From Cordilura impudica (lineage: Eukaryota > Arthropoda > Insecta > Diptera > Scathophagidae), in the NCBI GenBank assembly GCA_963682025.1, contig OY821520.1:181733825-181797824 (forward strand): DNA of 64,000 nucleotides, in the 5' to 3' direction. Numbering within the stretch: the stretch's first letter is position 1; every line of letters begins with the position of its first letter. The notes under the pieces are model-generated. The model saw only the letters and a list, made by a program, of their open reading frames with translations. It searched no databases and was not told the DNA's origin. A program made the translations under genes and the position numbers. Positions 45,241 to 55,584 of this stretch are shown here, piece by piece.

Positions 45241-46506
45241 TAGAACATCGTAAGGGCGAACGGATGCAGCATGTGGATGCTCTCAGCAGGAATACGAATA
45301 TTTTGGTATTAGAGGAGAATACGTTTGAACAAAATTTGTCCATATGCCAGTATAAGGATGAGCATATAAACAAAATTCGGTCTTCGTTGGAAAAAGAGGA
45401 GAGTAGTTTTTATGAAATGAGAAACGGACTTGTTTACAGGAAGGTTGGTGATAGAATATTGTTTTATGTACCCAGTGGTATGGAAGGGAATATTTTACGA
45501 ATTTATCATGATGACATGGGTCATTTGGGGCGTGATAAGGTTTCAGATGCTATCATGAAATCATATTGGTTTCCGAAGATGAGAGAGAAGGTTGGGATTC
45601 ATATTGATAACTGCCTTAAGTGCATTGCTTTTTCTTCGAAGAGTGGCAGGCGTGAAGGTTTGATGCATAATATATCTAAAGAAAAAGTTCCATTCGAAAT
45701 GGTGCATATAGATCATTTTGGACCAGTTAAGTTGAAGAGCGCTAAGAAAAAGTATGTTTTTCTGGTAATTGATGCCTTTTCGAAATTTGTTCGCCTCTAT
45801 GCGACTCTTACCACTAATGCTGGTGGGGTTTGTAGGTGTTTGACCTCGTATTTCAATTATTATCGTAGGCCTTCGATTATTTTATCAGATAGGGGTAGTG
45901 CTTCTACCTCAGGCAATTTTAGGGATTTTTGGAGGTTAATAGCGTTAAGTATGTGAAAATTGCTACGGGTTCGCCACAGGCTAATGGGCAGTTGGAGAGA
46001 GTCAACCGAACTTTGGCACCTATGATTGCGAAGTTGACAAATGGGGGTAATGATTATAGTTTGGATAAAATTTTGCAGAAAATAGAGTTTGCAATGAATA
46101 ACACTGTTCATAGGAGCACGGGTACTACTCCGAGTAAGTTGCTTTTTGGTATTGAACAGAAGGGTGATGTGATTAGTGTGAATCAGAGAGGGATTTAGAC
46201 CGTGTGCGTGAATGCGCATCGGGTCGAATGGTGAAGTGTCATGAATACAATAAGATGTTAAAGGATCGAGGTCGTAGTGAAAGGACGTACAGTGTAGGGG
46301 ATTATGTAGTGGTGAAGAATTTTGTTAGTGAACCTGGGGTTTGTAGAAAAATCATCCCAAGGTTCAAGGGTTCATATAAGGTTGTTTAAGTACTTTCAAA
46401 TGATAGGTACGTTTTGAGGGATGTTGATGCGTTTCAGGTAAGCCAAATTCGTTATGAAGGAATATGGGAAGCAGCTAACATTAAGCCATGGTTGCGACCT
46501 TTCTAA
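45241..46506 (+). pseudogene. pol: Integrase of retroelement B
   Basis: Integrase in three frames. 45264-45956 starts in the RNase H end (QHVDALSRN) and has the zinc domain IYHDDMGHLG...CLKC and DDE residues in MVHIDHFGP and ILSDRGS. A change near 45935 leads to 45929-46198 with SPQANGQLERVNRTL (third catalytic acid). A stop at 46196 is followed by 46204-46389 with the C-terminal KIIPRFKGSYKVV region, then a last frame to TAA near 46504. The C-terminal tail resembles that of other fly gypsy-type elements. Non-functional. Confidence 0.82.
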
Positions 46507-46556
46507 CAGAAAGTCAAGGGCAAAATCGGGACGATTTTAGGTCAGGAAGGCATAAC

Positions 46557-46707
46557 TGTGGCAACTCTGAAAATTAAAGATTGTAAACTGCCGGTACAAG
46601 GAAGGTAATGAAAAAAGAATGAGTCAGTTTTAGTTTGTACATGCTAGAGGACACACCTAAATAAAGAAAAAAAAAAATTAAATTAAAGTATTTTATTAAC
46701 CTACTAA
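46557..46707 (+). repeat. 3' LTR of retroelement B
   Basis: Direct copy of 42311-42460 with GTTTTAG for GATTTAG, one extra A in the A run and GTATTTT for GTGTTTT. Purine-rich TCAGGAAGGCATAAC precedes it. Confidence 0.88.
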
Positions 46708-46954
46708 TAATTAATATTATATAATTTAAATATATAATAATATATAACAATAAGATACATATGTACATATTTAGTTCATAAATGTAAAAAATAAAACAAA
46801 AATATTTTTTAGGTCACTATCCGTATCGATATTTTCAACACGCTACTTGGAAAGAAATGATGATTGCAACAGCAAGCTGGTGTGGTGTGTGCTTTAATAT
46901 TGATTGTACTATCACTTGATTGTGCCAGCATGCCGGTGTCGTGTATGGGCCCTA

Positions 46955-47412
46955 TAAATAAATCGTTGTTTGTTCTCAGCTGGTTAGCATATGTGGCTTT
47001 GCTGTTATTATTGATGATATTGTTGCAATTAGTGTTGTTGTTTCTTTAATTAGGGAAATCTACCCTTGACTGAATTGAGTTATTTTGTTGTTTTCTGCTG
47101 CTATTCTGACTTTTAGAAGTTACTCTTGTTCTAGTTTCCAAATAGAGAGAACGTAACGGACATTTGATGTCGTTTGCAGAGTGATCAGTTCTCTCTTTTC
47201 CATGTTTTTTTTGGAATTGAAGCATGTAAAAACAGTTGGTCTTTTTTCATTTGTGTTAAACGGACACACACTTTTATGATGTTGTTCTGCACATATCATA
47301 CACGCAGCACTACGATGACAATGTTCACCGGCATGGCTATACGTTAAGCAGTTCCAGTTTTGAGTTGGTTTGTTCCTGGATTTAGATTTGTATTTTTTCC
47401 AAGAAATTATAA
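46955..47412. other. Non-coding DNA between TIR element and LINE 3
   Basis: TTG-rich sequence (46980-47060), then the knuckle fragment described separately. No other feature. Confidence 0.5.
47126..47400 (-). pseudogene. Minus-strand ORF1/Gag-like zinc-knuckle fragment
   Basis: On the minus strand about 90 codons are open from about 47400 to 47126 in a frame too short and start-less for a standard ORF list. It reads SWKKYKSKSRNK, then CLTYSHAGEHC, CMICAEQHHKSVC and FTCFNSKKN: one degenerate and one complete CCHC-like knuckle plus part of a third. This is the C-terminal nucleic-acid-binding region of a retroelement ORF1 or Gag. It lies beyond the 3' tail of LINE 3, so it belongs to another, mostly lost element. 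Family not recognised. Confidence 0.5.
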
Positions 47413-47596
47413 TATTGGAAATTTATTTATTTATTTATTAGAATTAACTTACAATTTAAAATTTATAAGCTAATTTATGGTACAAAGAGCAATAGCTTCT
47501 AAGGCTTTCAGCTCGTCTTAAATTAGATAAATGCAATTTTATATAAAATTATAGATGCTGGATTTTTTAAGAAAATCAATTACAATATTAATGTTA

Positions 47597-49041
47597 TCAA
47601 AGGTGGGAGCTGAGATCATGTTCAAGGGATTTTTTTTCCTTAAAAATTTGTTGTCTTATGAATTGGTGTTGTGGGCAGTGAGATAGGAAATGTTCGGGAG
47701 AGGAAGGATATATGATGTTACAACTGCATCTTGGTATGTTTAGGATCTCAAGAAGGGGTCCATGTGTGTATTTGGTATGACCTAAACGAATTCTTACAAA
47801 TTTGGTTATATCTCTTCTTGTTAGTTTGTTAATATCTCCGCTTATAAAATGTTTTATATTGATTTTATCTTGGTTGATGACTTTATACCAGTTTGATGTC
47901 ATATTATAAGTTTTGTCTTTTTTTGTGTAATAATTTTTGATATATTTTTGGAGGTCTTTTGTGTTATAATTATCCGTAGTTATTAAGGGGGATCGTGTGC
48001 AGTTTTTGCTGCCCTGTCGGCATATTCGATTCCGGGTATGTTGCAATGAATTGTAGTCCAAATTAGGGTTAAATGAGTTTGTTTTTGGATTAAAATGTTT
48101 CTAATGTAACGTGTATAGGGATTGTTGTTGTTCATTTTTAATGCGGATAAGGAGTCTGAGCATATTGCATATTTTAGTTTCTTGTTTTCTACGAATTTAA
48201 CTGCTTGGTAAATTGCAATCAGTTCAGCCGAGAGGATTGAGCTGTATGATGGTAAAATTGAAGTTTTAATGGTGTCCGTATCGGTTGTAACGCTATAGCT
48301 TACTAAATTTTCTGATCTTGATCCACCTGTAAAAATGAATTTATGGGAAGGTAGCTTTTCTCGAATTTCTTCGAACAAAGTTTGGAATTGTATGGGGTTG
48401 TGTTGATCTTTTTTAAAAGTATGTAGTGTGAGGTTAATATTATTCTTGTTTAAAAGCCATGGTGGGTATTCTTTTAAACTAGAATTGAGTGCTTTTGTGT
48501 TTAATTCAAGATTGTCACAGGCTTTTATAATTCTAGATAAAATGGATGGCAGTTTTGGAATTCTTTTTGCTTTAGTAATTTTGTGCATAATAAGGCTTAG
48601 AGCCTTATTGGGATTGTTGTTAAATGTACTAGACAGTTTGGTCAAAGTAATATTTAGTTGGGTTTGTAATGTTGGTATGTTAGATTCATGCAACATGTTT
48701 TTGCAAGGGGTGGATCTAAAAGCACCTAGAGAGCTTCTAACAGCCGAATTCACTATTGTGTTGACTTTGTTAAACTTAGTTTTGGAAGAAAACCCAAAGA
48801 AAGGTAAGGAATACCTTATTTTTGATATTATCAGTGCGTTTATAATTGAGACTAAATTTTTTGTGTTACAATTAAATTTTTGATTTGCTAGGCATTTGAC
48901 AATGTTAAGTGGTCCATTTAAGGATTTTAGTAAATTATTTATGTGTGTATCCCATGCGTATCTTTTATTTAAGTATAGTCCGAGTAACCGCAAATTCTCG
49001 ACTTCAGTGAGTTGACAATTTGAAGCAGTTACGTTACATTT
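47597..49041 (-). pseudogene. LINE 3 ORF2 C-terminal part: RT thumb, RNase H, Cys/His tail
   Basis: 48993-47983 (in phase with the upstream RT) starts LRLLGLYLNKRYAWDTHI, the RT thumb, and continues to RNase H: FTGGSRSEN, where the first catalytic Asp of the usual DGS is Gly (about 48325), then SAELIAIYQAV, CSDSLSALK and YADRAAKTA. A frame change near 48000 moves the end into 48061-47597, which shows RRDITKFVRIRLGHTKYTHG and a CSCNI...PEHFLSHC motif. With the upstream TGA, the frame change and the lost Asp, the element cannot be autonomous. Confidence 0.8.
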
Positions 49042-51225
49042 TCAGGTCTTTTTTCGACATATGTGAATAAACTTGCATTTTGATGTGGAAAGTGATGCTC
49101 CGGATGCGTCACACCAACTTTTTATGTTGTTGAACAAATTATCTAGGTTTATAATTGGATTCTTTGACTTGTTTAAATTGGTTATTAAGTTGAAATCATC
49201 AGCGTATGCTGTAAAATCAATTTCTTTATTAATTTCTATAATTGAGCAAAGTTTGTTGTATGCTATTAGAAACAGGATTACCGATAACGGGGAACCTTGT
49301 GGTATACCGTTATGAACAGGATATGTCGAAGATAGCTGATTACGAATTCTCACCGAAAACTTTCTGTTTTTCATGAAGTTGATCACGTATTTTTTAATAC
49401 GAGGGCCTACTTTCCAGTGTACTAATTGTTCAACTATTGTGTGGACTCCGATCTTGTCGAAAGCCTTTTCAAAGTCTAACGAGACTACAGTTGTATGTTT
49501 TCCCTTTGATAAATTGTTGGAAATATGGTAGTCTACATAGAGGAGACTGTCTATTGCAGAGTGGCCTCGTGTAAATCCAAATTGTCGGCTGTTAAGCAGC
49601 TTATAGGTTGTTACAAACCACCAAAGCCTGTTAGCAATAATTTTGTCTAATGTTTTAGCTAAACATGAATTTAATGAAATTGGCCTATAGGAGCCAAGTG
49701 AAGTTTTATCTTTACCAGTTTTGTGTATAGGAATAACTATACTTGATTTGAACTGCTGTGGTAGGAAATTTCCGAAAATGTTATTGTAAAGATTTAATAG
49801 GCGGTGTTTCATTGTTATTGGTAGTTGTTTTATCATAAGGTAAGAGATTCGGTCATTGCCAGGAGTTTTGCCTTTCACTTTACTAAGTACTGCATTGAGT
49901 TCAAGGAGGTTGAGATTGTTTTCAATTTGTAAAGCTTCAGTGCTTGGGGCGTGTGATGGTGTGTTATCCAGTAAATTATATTTATTTGTGTTAAATTCTG
50001 GTGGAAAATTTGAATCCAAAGAGTTGCGGGACCAAAAACTCCCAATTTCATTTGCTATATCTGAATTGTTGGATAAAAAAGTGCCCGGGTTATTTATGGA
50101 TTTGATACAATGTATGTTATTTTTAGCTTTGTAGCCTGTGAATGTTCTTATATTTGACCAAATTTTTTCCGGGGAAGTGGATGGATTAATCATAGCTGTG
50201 AATTCTGAAATAGATTCACTTTTTGATATTCGTATTTGTTTTCTCAAAAGGGCCTTAGCTCTTTTATAATTGATTAAGTTAGTTGTAGTCATATTTCGCT
50301 TGAAAGTTATCCAAAATTGGTTTTTGTTTTGTTTCAGTTCTTCCAGGTTGGAGTTCCACCAAGGAACTTTTGGGGAAAAGGAGTTGTGTGTTTGAGGTAT
50401 TGATTTATTAGCGGACTCAAGAATAATCTTACAAATGTTGGCAGTTTCTTTATTAATATTTTCGCTAGTCTGTTTGCTTGATTCAATTTGGGAGCAAAGC
50501 TCTCTAAATAATTCCCAGTTTGCTTGGTACAGCTTAAATTTTGGTTTAGCATATGCAATTGCATTGGTGTTGTTATGGGGGAAAAGAGATATTACAATAG
50601 GGAAATGATCACTTCCGTATTGGGTTTTCCGGATGTTCCATTCGGCGTGTGATACAAGAGAGGGGGAGCAGAAAGTCAAGTCAACATTGGAAAAGGTAGA
50701 GTGTGTGTTAAAAAGAGTTGGTGAATTGTCGTTTAGTAGTATGAATTCCGATTTGGTAATAAAGTTAGCTAGCGTTTTTCCTCTTTTATTGTTGGTTGTC
50801 GACCCCCACGTTGAGTGCCAACCATTAAAGTCACCTGTAACCAAGATGGGTGGTTGAGGCCTGTTTAGGACATTGTTTAGATTATTTTTAGAGAAATTTG
50901 TATTTGGTGGAATATACGCCGATATAATTTTAAATTTAAGTTTTGATTGAATTTCGATACACACTGCATCAAAATCGTTAGACAAAGGTATATGTATATG
51001 TTGTAAAGAATTATGTACCAACAGAGCAACTCCACCATAACGTGTGGGTGATGTGTTTATTGCATACAGAGTATAATTTATAGGAATAGGAAATCCTGAT
51101 TTGTTATGAAGTTGGGTTTCTTGTAATGAAATAATTTTCGGATTAAAACGCTTAATTAGAATAGACAGTTCATTATAATTGTTAATGAAGCCGTCAATAT
51201 TCCACTGAATTATATTAAGAGACAT
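49042..51225 (-). CDS. LINE 3 ORF2 N-terminal part: endonuclease and reverse transcriptase
   Basis: 727 codons from ATG at 51225 (MSLNIIQWNIDG). Endonuclease motifs IIQWNIDG, LQETQLH (about residue 35), GDFNGWHSTWGS (about 132) and SDHFPIVI (about 205). RT motifs SYRPISLNSCLAKTLDK (about 513), SLDFEKAFDKI, NGIPQGSPLSVILFLIAYN and catalytic FTAYADDFNLI (about 672). A TGA at 49044-49042 ends this frame, but coding resumes in the same phase at once, so one nonsense mutation separates it from the RNase H part. Both catalytic cores look complete. Confidence 0.88.
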   Translation of the reverse strand: MSLNIIQWNIDGFINNYNELSILIKRFNPKIISLQETQLHNKSGFPIPINYTLYAINTSPTRYGGVALLVHNSLQHIHIPLSNDFDAVCIEIQSKLKFKIISAYIPPNTNFSKNNLNNVLNRPQPPILVTGDFNGWHSTWGSTTNNKRGKTLANFITKSEFILLNDNSPTLFNTHSTFSNVDLTFCSPSLVSHAEWNIRKTQYGSDHFPIVISLFPHNNTNAIAYAKPKFKLYQANWELFRELCSQIESSKQTSENINKETANICKIILESANKSIPQTHNSFSPKVPWWNSNLEELKQNKNQFWITFKRNMTTTNLINYKRAKALLRKQIRISKSESISEFTAMINPSTSPEKIWSNIRTFTGYKAKNNIHCIKSINNPGTFLSNNSDIANEIGSFWSRNSLDSNFPPEFNTNKYNLLDNTPSHAPSTEALQIENNLNLLELNAVLSKVKGKTPGNDRISYLMIKQLPITMKHRLLNLYNNIFGNFLPQQFKSSIVIPIHKTGKDKTSLGSYRPISLNSCLAKTLDKIIANRLWWFVTTYKLLNSRQFGFTRGHSAIDSLLYVDYHISNNLSKGKHTTVVSLDFEKAFDKIGVHTIVEQLVHWKVGPRIKKYVINFMKNRKFSVRIRNQLSSTYPVHNGIPQGSPLSVILFLIAYNKLCSIIEINKEIDFTAYADDFNLITNLNKSKNPIINLDNLFNNIKSWCDASGASLSTSKCKFIHICRKKT

Positions 51226-51611
51226 TGTTGTAGGATGGGATAGGGAAAAATGGTTGTTGGGTTTGTAATAAAAATATTGGTTAGAAAAGAACTGTACATA
51301 AATTAATTAAGTTGTTTTTTTAAAAAATATGTTGATAGAAATACTATAAATAATGTACACTGATAGAACAGCTCGACTCCCACGATTAGACCGGATATGT
51401 CACAGGCTCGCTCATCCCAAATAACCCCGGATGACCCGGGAACCGCCAACAGTTGTAGTAACTGTGTTGGTTACCGAGTCATTAGGAAGATCATTCAGGA
51501 TATGCAAGCCGCCGACCAAAAACGACCCGACGGCAGAAACTGAGCTGTTCGGCAGTGTATAGATTAGTTAATTTTATTTATTTTTTTGCCTTTTTGTTGA
51601 TGCTTTCCATT

Positions 51612-52636
51612 TCAGCTTGTTTCTTCAGTTGTTGACGTGTTCTTTTTGATGTGTAGTGGTAAGATGTTTACTATTTTGTCGCTGGTTTGTGATGAACTGA
51701 TGTTTGCATCTTCGTCAGATTCCATTGCGATATCAGAGTAATCTTTAATACTTCGGGATGTTGAAGGTTTTGGAGGTGGCATGGTATTATTAATGTGTTC
51801 AATAATTATTGGCGTATTTTTAGGTTGATTGTTTTTTGGTGTTGTTGTTTTGGATGGTGTTGTTGTTTTGGCTGCGGCAGCGTATGACGTTGTATTTGAT
51901 GGCTTTCGCTCTTTATATTTAATTTCAGCTGTTTTTTTGTTTACCTTTTCTAAAGTAATAATAGATTGGATCTCCTTCTCCTTTAGAAAAATAGGGCAAG
52001 TTCTGTTGTTGGGGGAGTGGTTAGTGTTTTCGTTGTTGTTTTCGGTGCAGTTTATACATGAAGCGTCTTCGGTACAAATTTCATTTGTTTCGATGTCACA
52101 ATGAAACTCCTTTGAACACCCTGTACAAAGTTTTTTGTTGCTACAGTTTTCGAAGTGATGACCAAAACGTAAACAATTTTTGCATTTCAACGGGAGGGGT
52201 ATGTATGGTCTTATTCTTACTTTCTCATAACCCACCAGCATTTCTGACGGGGGGATAGTTGCTCCAAATGTGATAATAATAAGTCCAGTTTCTTTCATTT
52301 CGCCATTTACTCTTTTTAAAATTTTTTTAACCTTTGTTACGTTTTGATTTTTCAATTCTTTTTGTATTTCTTCTTCTGGTATGTCTCGAAGATCATTTGA
52401 GTAAATCACTCCCCGAACAAAGTTGAGTGATTTATGTTCTGACATTTCTATATTGATATCTTGACTTAAAGAGCATAAAGTTATAAGTCTGCTTGCTTGT
52501 GTATAGGTTTTTGTTTTTATAAGTATTGTGCCATTTCTTAATTTTTTGCATGTTTCAACTTCCCCACCACATGCACTATCAATGACCTTCTTTATAAAGA
52601 AAGGTGAAATGTTAGCAAGAGTGGCGTTTTTGTCTT
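51612..52636 (-). pseudogene. LINE 3 ORF1, N-terminally truncated
   Basis: About 340 codons on the minus strand, ending at 51612. The open frame continues upstream to 52838, but that part encodes the TDRRTDGQ repeat of the adjacent mini-me microsatellite and is not LINE sequence. LINE coding begins near NATLANISPFFIKKVIDSA, an internal ORF1 motif, so the true N-terminus is gone. Two CCHC knuckles are visible (CKNCLRFGHHFENC, CTGCSKEFH...) with a degenerate third (CINCTEN...NRTC), followed by a Thr/Pro-rich tail. Function: RNA-binding ORF1p. No internal stop in the remaining part. Confidence 0.75.
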
Positions 52637-53150
52637 TATACCCTCCACTCCAGTGTGCAGAGGGTATATATAAGTTTGTCATTCCGTTTGTAATAATTAG
52701 AAAAAAAATTCTGGACCCCATAAAATATATATATTTGTGATCCTTATAACAAGCGAAGTTGATATAACGATGTCCGTCTGTCCGTCTGTCCGGCTGTCCG
52801 TCTGTCCGTCTGTCCGTCTGTCCGTCTGTGGAAATCACGATGACGGCTTCAATCGGATAGCTAGGGTGCTCCTTGGTATAAAAAATGATTCACTAACATC
52901 CTGAGAAGTTTGCTATTTAAAATCGTCCAAATCGGTTAATCTGGTCCCGAGAATTGAGCGAAGAATTAAAAAGTCATGAGAAAATATGATTTGAATATGT
53001 GTTCTTGTGATAACGCCCTCAATAGGGCAGATAGGGCGCTTGTTTTTAGTGAGAATGATTCACTAACATCTTGAAAAGGTTCCTGTTTTTAAATCATGAC
53101 AATAGGTTTCATAGGTGCCGAGAAATCACTGAAAAGGTAAAAAAAAATAT
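52637..53150 (+). repeat. Mini-me-like repeat (TACCCTCC subfamily), partial
   Basis: ATACCCTCCACTCCAGTGTG, a TA-rich stretch, the core GTGATCCTTATAACAAGCGA and GATATAACGATGTCCGTCTG, and a (GTCCGTCT)n tract at about 52769-52828. Two related segments follow (GATTCACTAACATC at 52888 and 53060). The hairpin end (CAAGTAAG side) is missing, lost at the junction with LINE 3. Confidence 0.75.
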
Positions 53151-53714
53151 GACGTTTTCCTATATTGTTTTCCTAAATTTTGTATTTTGTCATAGCTGTG
53201 CATGTTGTTTTTGTGGTCGTTGTGTTAATAATATAAAAATTCATCAATATCAATATTTTTTGGTGTAATATTTAAGTTAATTAATTAATAAAAGAAACTA
53301 TATAAAATCAATATCAATATTCTGCGATTTTTATAACATCACAAAATGTTACAAATTGATACATACTACTGTTGCCAATATCAAAATACTATAAATAATA
53401 TTCATATATTTTGTATATGTATATCCATAATAAGCGCATATTAAAATAAATCGGTATTTTATTTTTACAAAATTCTGAAATTTTTAGAGTTGAAAAAATA
53501 GTATGGTTTAAGAGTTGTATTTTTAGTACATGTATAAACCCTGCATACTTGCTTTCAAAAGTAGTAGGTAGGTAGGTAAGCCATAAAATATTTATTTACC
53601 CTGTAAAAAAAAATTGTTGTTTAGAAAAATACTATTTTTTGTCAAATGTTAATAAGAAAAGATGTTAATTAAAATAAATTTTTAAACTTTGTTATTTAAT
53701 GTCGGGACGGAGGC
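53151..53714. other. AT-rich DNA, no feature recognised
   Basis: Contains GTAGGTAGGTAGGTAAG (about 53564). No supported ORF. Confidence 0.6.
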
Positions 53715-53971
53715 AAACGCCATTCCGAAAATTTTGTTTCAACAGTTATCCACATTAAGAATAACCGCGGAGCTCAGCTCAATCAATGTGCAATGATCGA
53801 GCCTTGCCCTGGGAAACATGCGTTTATGCTTTTCTTAACACAAACGCCATTCCCAACTACCAAAAATTTTTGACACGAGCTATTCACATTATGAATAGTC
53901 GCGGAGCTCAACTCAATCATAGTGCAATGATGAAGCTTCGCCCTGGGAAACATATATTCATGCTTTTCTTA
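53715..53971 (+). repeat. Tandem duplication of a 127-bp unit
   Basis: Unit with AAACGCCATTCC, CGCGGAGCTCA(G/A)CTCAATC, GTGCAATGAT and CGCCCTGGGAAACAT at 53715-53841 and 53842-53971. About 85 percent identical by eye, so moderately old. Confidence 0.8.
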
Positions 53972-55020
53972 GCACAAACCGAACTTCTTATGGCACATTA
54001 AAAATAAACTAATTGAGAAGTACAATTCATCATTACGCTGTATTATAATACTATTTTCTTATTTTACTAGTAGCTAGTAAACAAACTGATCGTATCATTG
54101 TGAACGAAATAGAATTGAAATTGTATGCAGATTTGTTTTACTTAAAAAACCTGTTTCTACAGATAGTGAATAAAATCCCAGTAAGCATTTTATGCAATAA
54201 ATGATCGTGTAGAGTCTTTTTGACTCATATGTGCTATTAAAACAGTTATAAATGCGCCCTTTTGCTGATCACAAAATATTCTTTTGTTGGGATTAAATAT
54301 TACCTTACCCGCGAATCTTCTTGAGAGTCCTTTTTATCCGCTTTTCTAATCAGTTTCGACTCATTTTTGAGTCTTATTTAATGTAATTTTTCTATAAATC
54401 ACTTTCTAAGAGAAAGCAAAAATCATTATCTAGTGTTTTTCTAATAGCGCATGTGATTAAGCAGTTTTTAATTATCAAAAGTGCTCGAAGAAGACACAGT
54501 AAGGTATTTTTTGTTAAAACAATCTTCGAAATGATGACTGGGATATCGTATATTTTTGTTAACACACAAACATATGCATAGCAGCACGAGTAAACCGAAC
54601 TCTAATTGGCTTCTTATATGTATACAGCCGAACAAAAATTAAAATACTCACCAAAGAGTAAAGTAAGCAACAATTTCATTCAGTCTTATGGAAGCTTTTG
54701 AACAAAGCAAGTCTATGTCGCGTTGTCTTGTGAATTTTTACATTGTTTTTTAATAGGTACTAGTGATGCCAGGAGATTTTTTCAGAAATCTCTACGCTTA
54801 TGAAAAAAATTCCCTTTTTTCCCTACACTACTTTTTTTAAAATTTATTTTTAATTTGTACAATTTCAGTTATGTAAAAATAAAAAATAAGATAAAAATAT
54901 CATGAGAATTACATAAGAATAATATAAAAAACATACAGATATTATAAAAAAATTATTTTTGCAATTCTGTTTAATTCATCTTTTTGATATGGTTAGATGT
55001 GCATTTAAAATTTACACAAT
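53972..55020. other. AT-rich DNA without recognisable gene
   Basis: Several GAGTC/GACTC words at 54210-54375. No ORF with family motifs. Confidence 0.6.
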
Positions 55021-55023
55021 TAA

Positions 55024-55523
55024 AGGTGTGTTTACACTATGTGTATTTTCCATATGTAAATTCAGTTTTACGATCCATACGTAATTCGGCGTGTGTGTCA
55101 AAATTGGCGTTTTACATACAATTCATCATTTTGCGATCAACGGTACATATGTATTTCCGTATGACATAACCTCTAAATGTAAACAACAGCTGATTTAATT
55201 TCTGAATTTACAAAAAGTTATTGTTAAAAATAAAGTAATATATTTTTTATATTTTTTAATTGTTAATTAATATTAAACAATTTATTTTTCTTTCAATATT
55301 TATCTTTATAATTTACTCTGTTTTTCTTTCGCCACAAGCAGTATTGTATTTTAATATGGTTGTCATGCCAAAATAGAACCTGCTTTAATTGAAAAATTTA
55401 CATATGTTTTGCCAAATGTGTTGTACATAAACAGTTTTTGAAAGGGTTCACACTATGTGTACAAATTGCATGTGCTAAAACAATAAGAAAAACACAAGCA
55501 AAACACATAGTGTGAACGCAGCT
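55024..55523 (-). mobile_element. PIF/Harbinger-like 500-bp MITE, copy 2 (inverted relative to copy 1)
   Basis: AGGTGTGTTTACACTATGTG at the left and AGTGTGAACGCAGCT at the right, flanked by TAA at 55021-55023 and 55524-55526. Aligns over its full length to the complement of 35644-36145, including ACAACAGCTGATTTAATT and TTTACTCTGTTTTTCTTTCG. Confidence 0.78.
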
Positions 55524-55584
55524 TAATTAAAATGGCTTGCAAATGAGATGTTACAACTCAAACAGAATATTTGTTCTTGGTTTT

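Larger units (their letters stand above)
42311..46707 (+). mobile_element. Compact Ty3/gypsy-type retroelement B with about 150-bp LTRs
   Basis: Two direct repeats (42311-42460 and 46557-46707) starting TGTGGCAACTCTG enclose a gag-pol region of about 4.1 kb. Order: gag with two CCHC knuckles, protease, RT, RNase H, integrase; no env. LTRs differ by two substitutions and one A, so insertion is recent, yet several frame changes and stops disable the genes. It lies inside the TIR element 42189-46952. A matching direct duplication was not found next to the LTRs, and about 150 bp present in the sister copy at 60430-60600 is missing at the insertion site. Confidence 0.85.
42189..46952 (+). mobile_element. 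TIR element (GGGCCCATACACGACACC ends) split by retroelement B
   Basis: Left end GGGCCCATACACGACACCAG (42189) and right end (inverse, to 46952) match over at least 25 bp with one mismatch, and both continue into GC(A)CAATCAAGTG. TA dinucleotides flank both ends (42187-42188 and 46953-46954). The element proper is about 370 bp, short and rich in internal inverted words (GATTGTGCCAGC), with no ORF. A related, rearranged copy in opposite orientation lies at 60219-60715. Superfamily not assigned. Confidence 0.65.
47413..52636 (-). mobile_element. I-like non-LTR retrotransposon (LINE 3), 5' truncated
   Basis: Minus-strand element: ORF1 (52636-51612), ORF2 endonuclease and RT (51225-49042), in-frame stop, RNase H region (48993-47983) and C-terminal part (48061-47597). 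The 3' end carries a short (AAAT)n tail (plus-strand ATTTATTTATTTATTT, 47417-47436). RT motif GIPQGSPLSVILFLIAYN and RNase H are typical of the I clade. The 5' end falls inside ORF1 and abuts a mini-me repeat at about 52636. No target duplication was identified. Confidence 0.85.

Noticed and set aside
48428..48883. Plus-strand 151-codon ORF opposite LINE 3
   Set aside because: Antisense shadow of the ORF2 C-terminal region.
35641..55526. piggyBac origin (TTAA) for the 500-bp MITE pair
   Set aside because: TTAA fits only the left flank; aligning both copies and TIRs gives TTA/TAA duplications at both sides, which suits PIF/Harbinger better.
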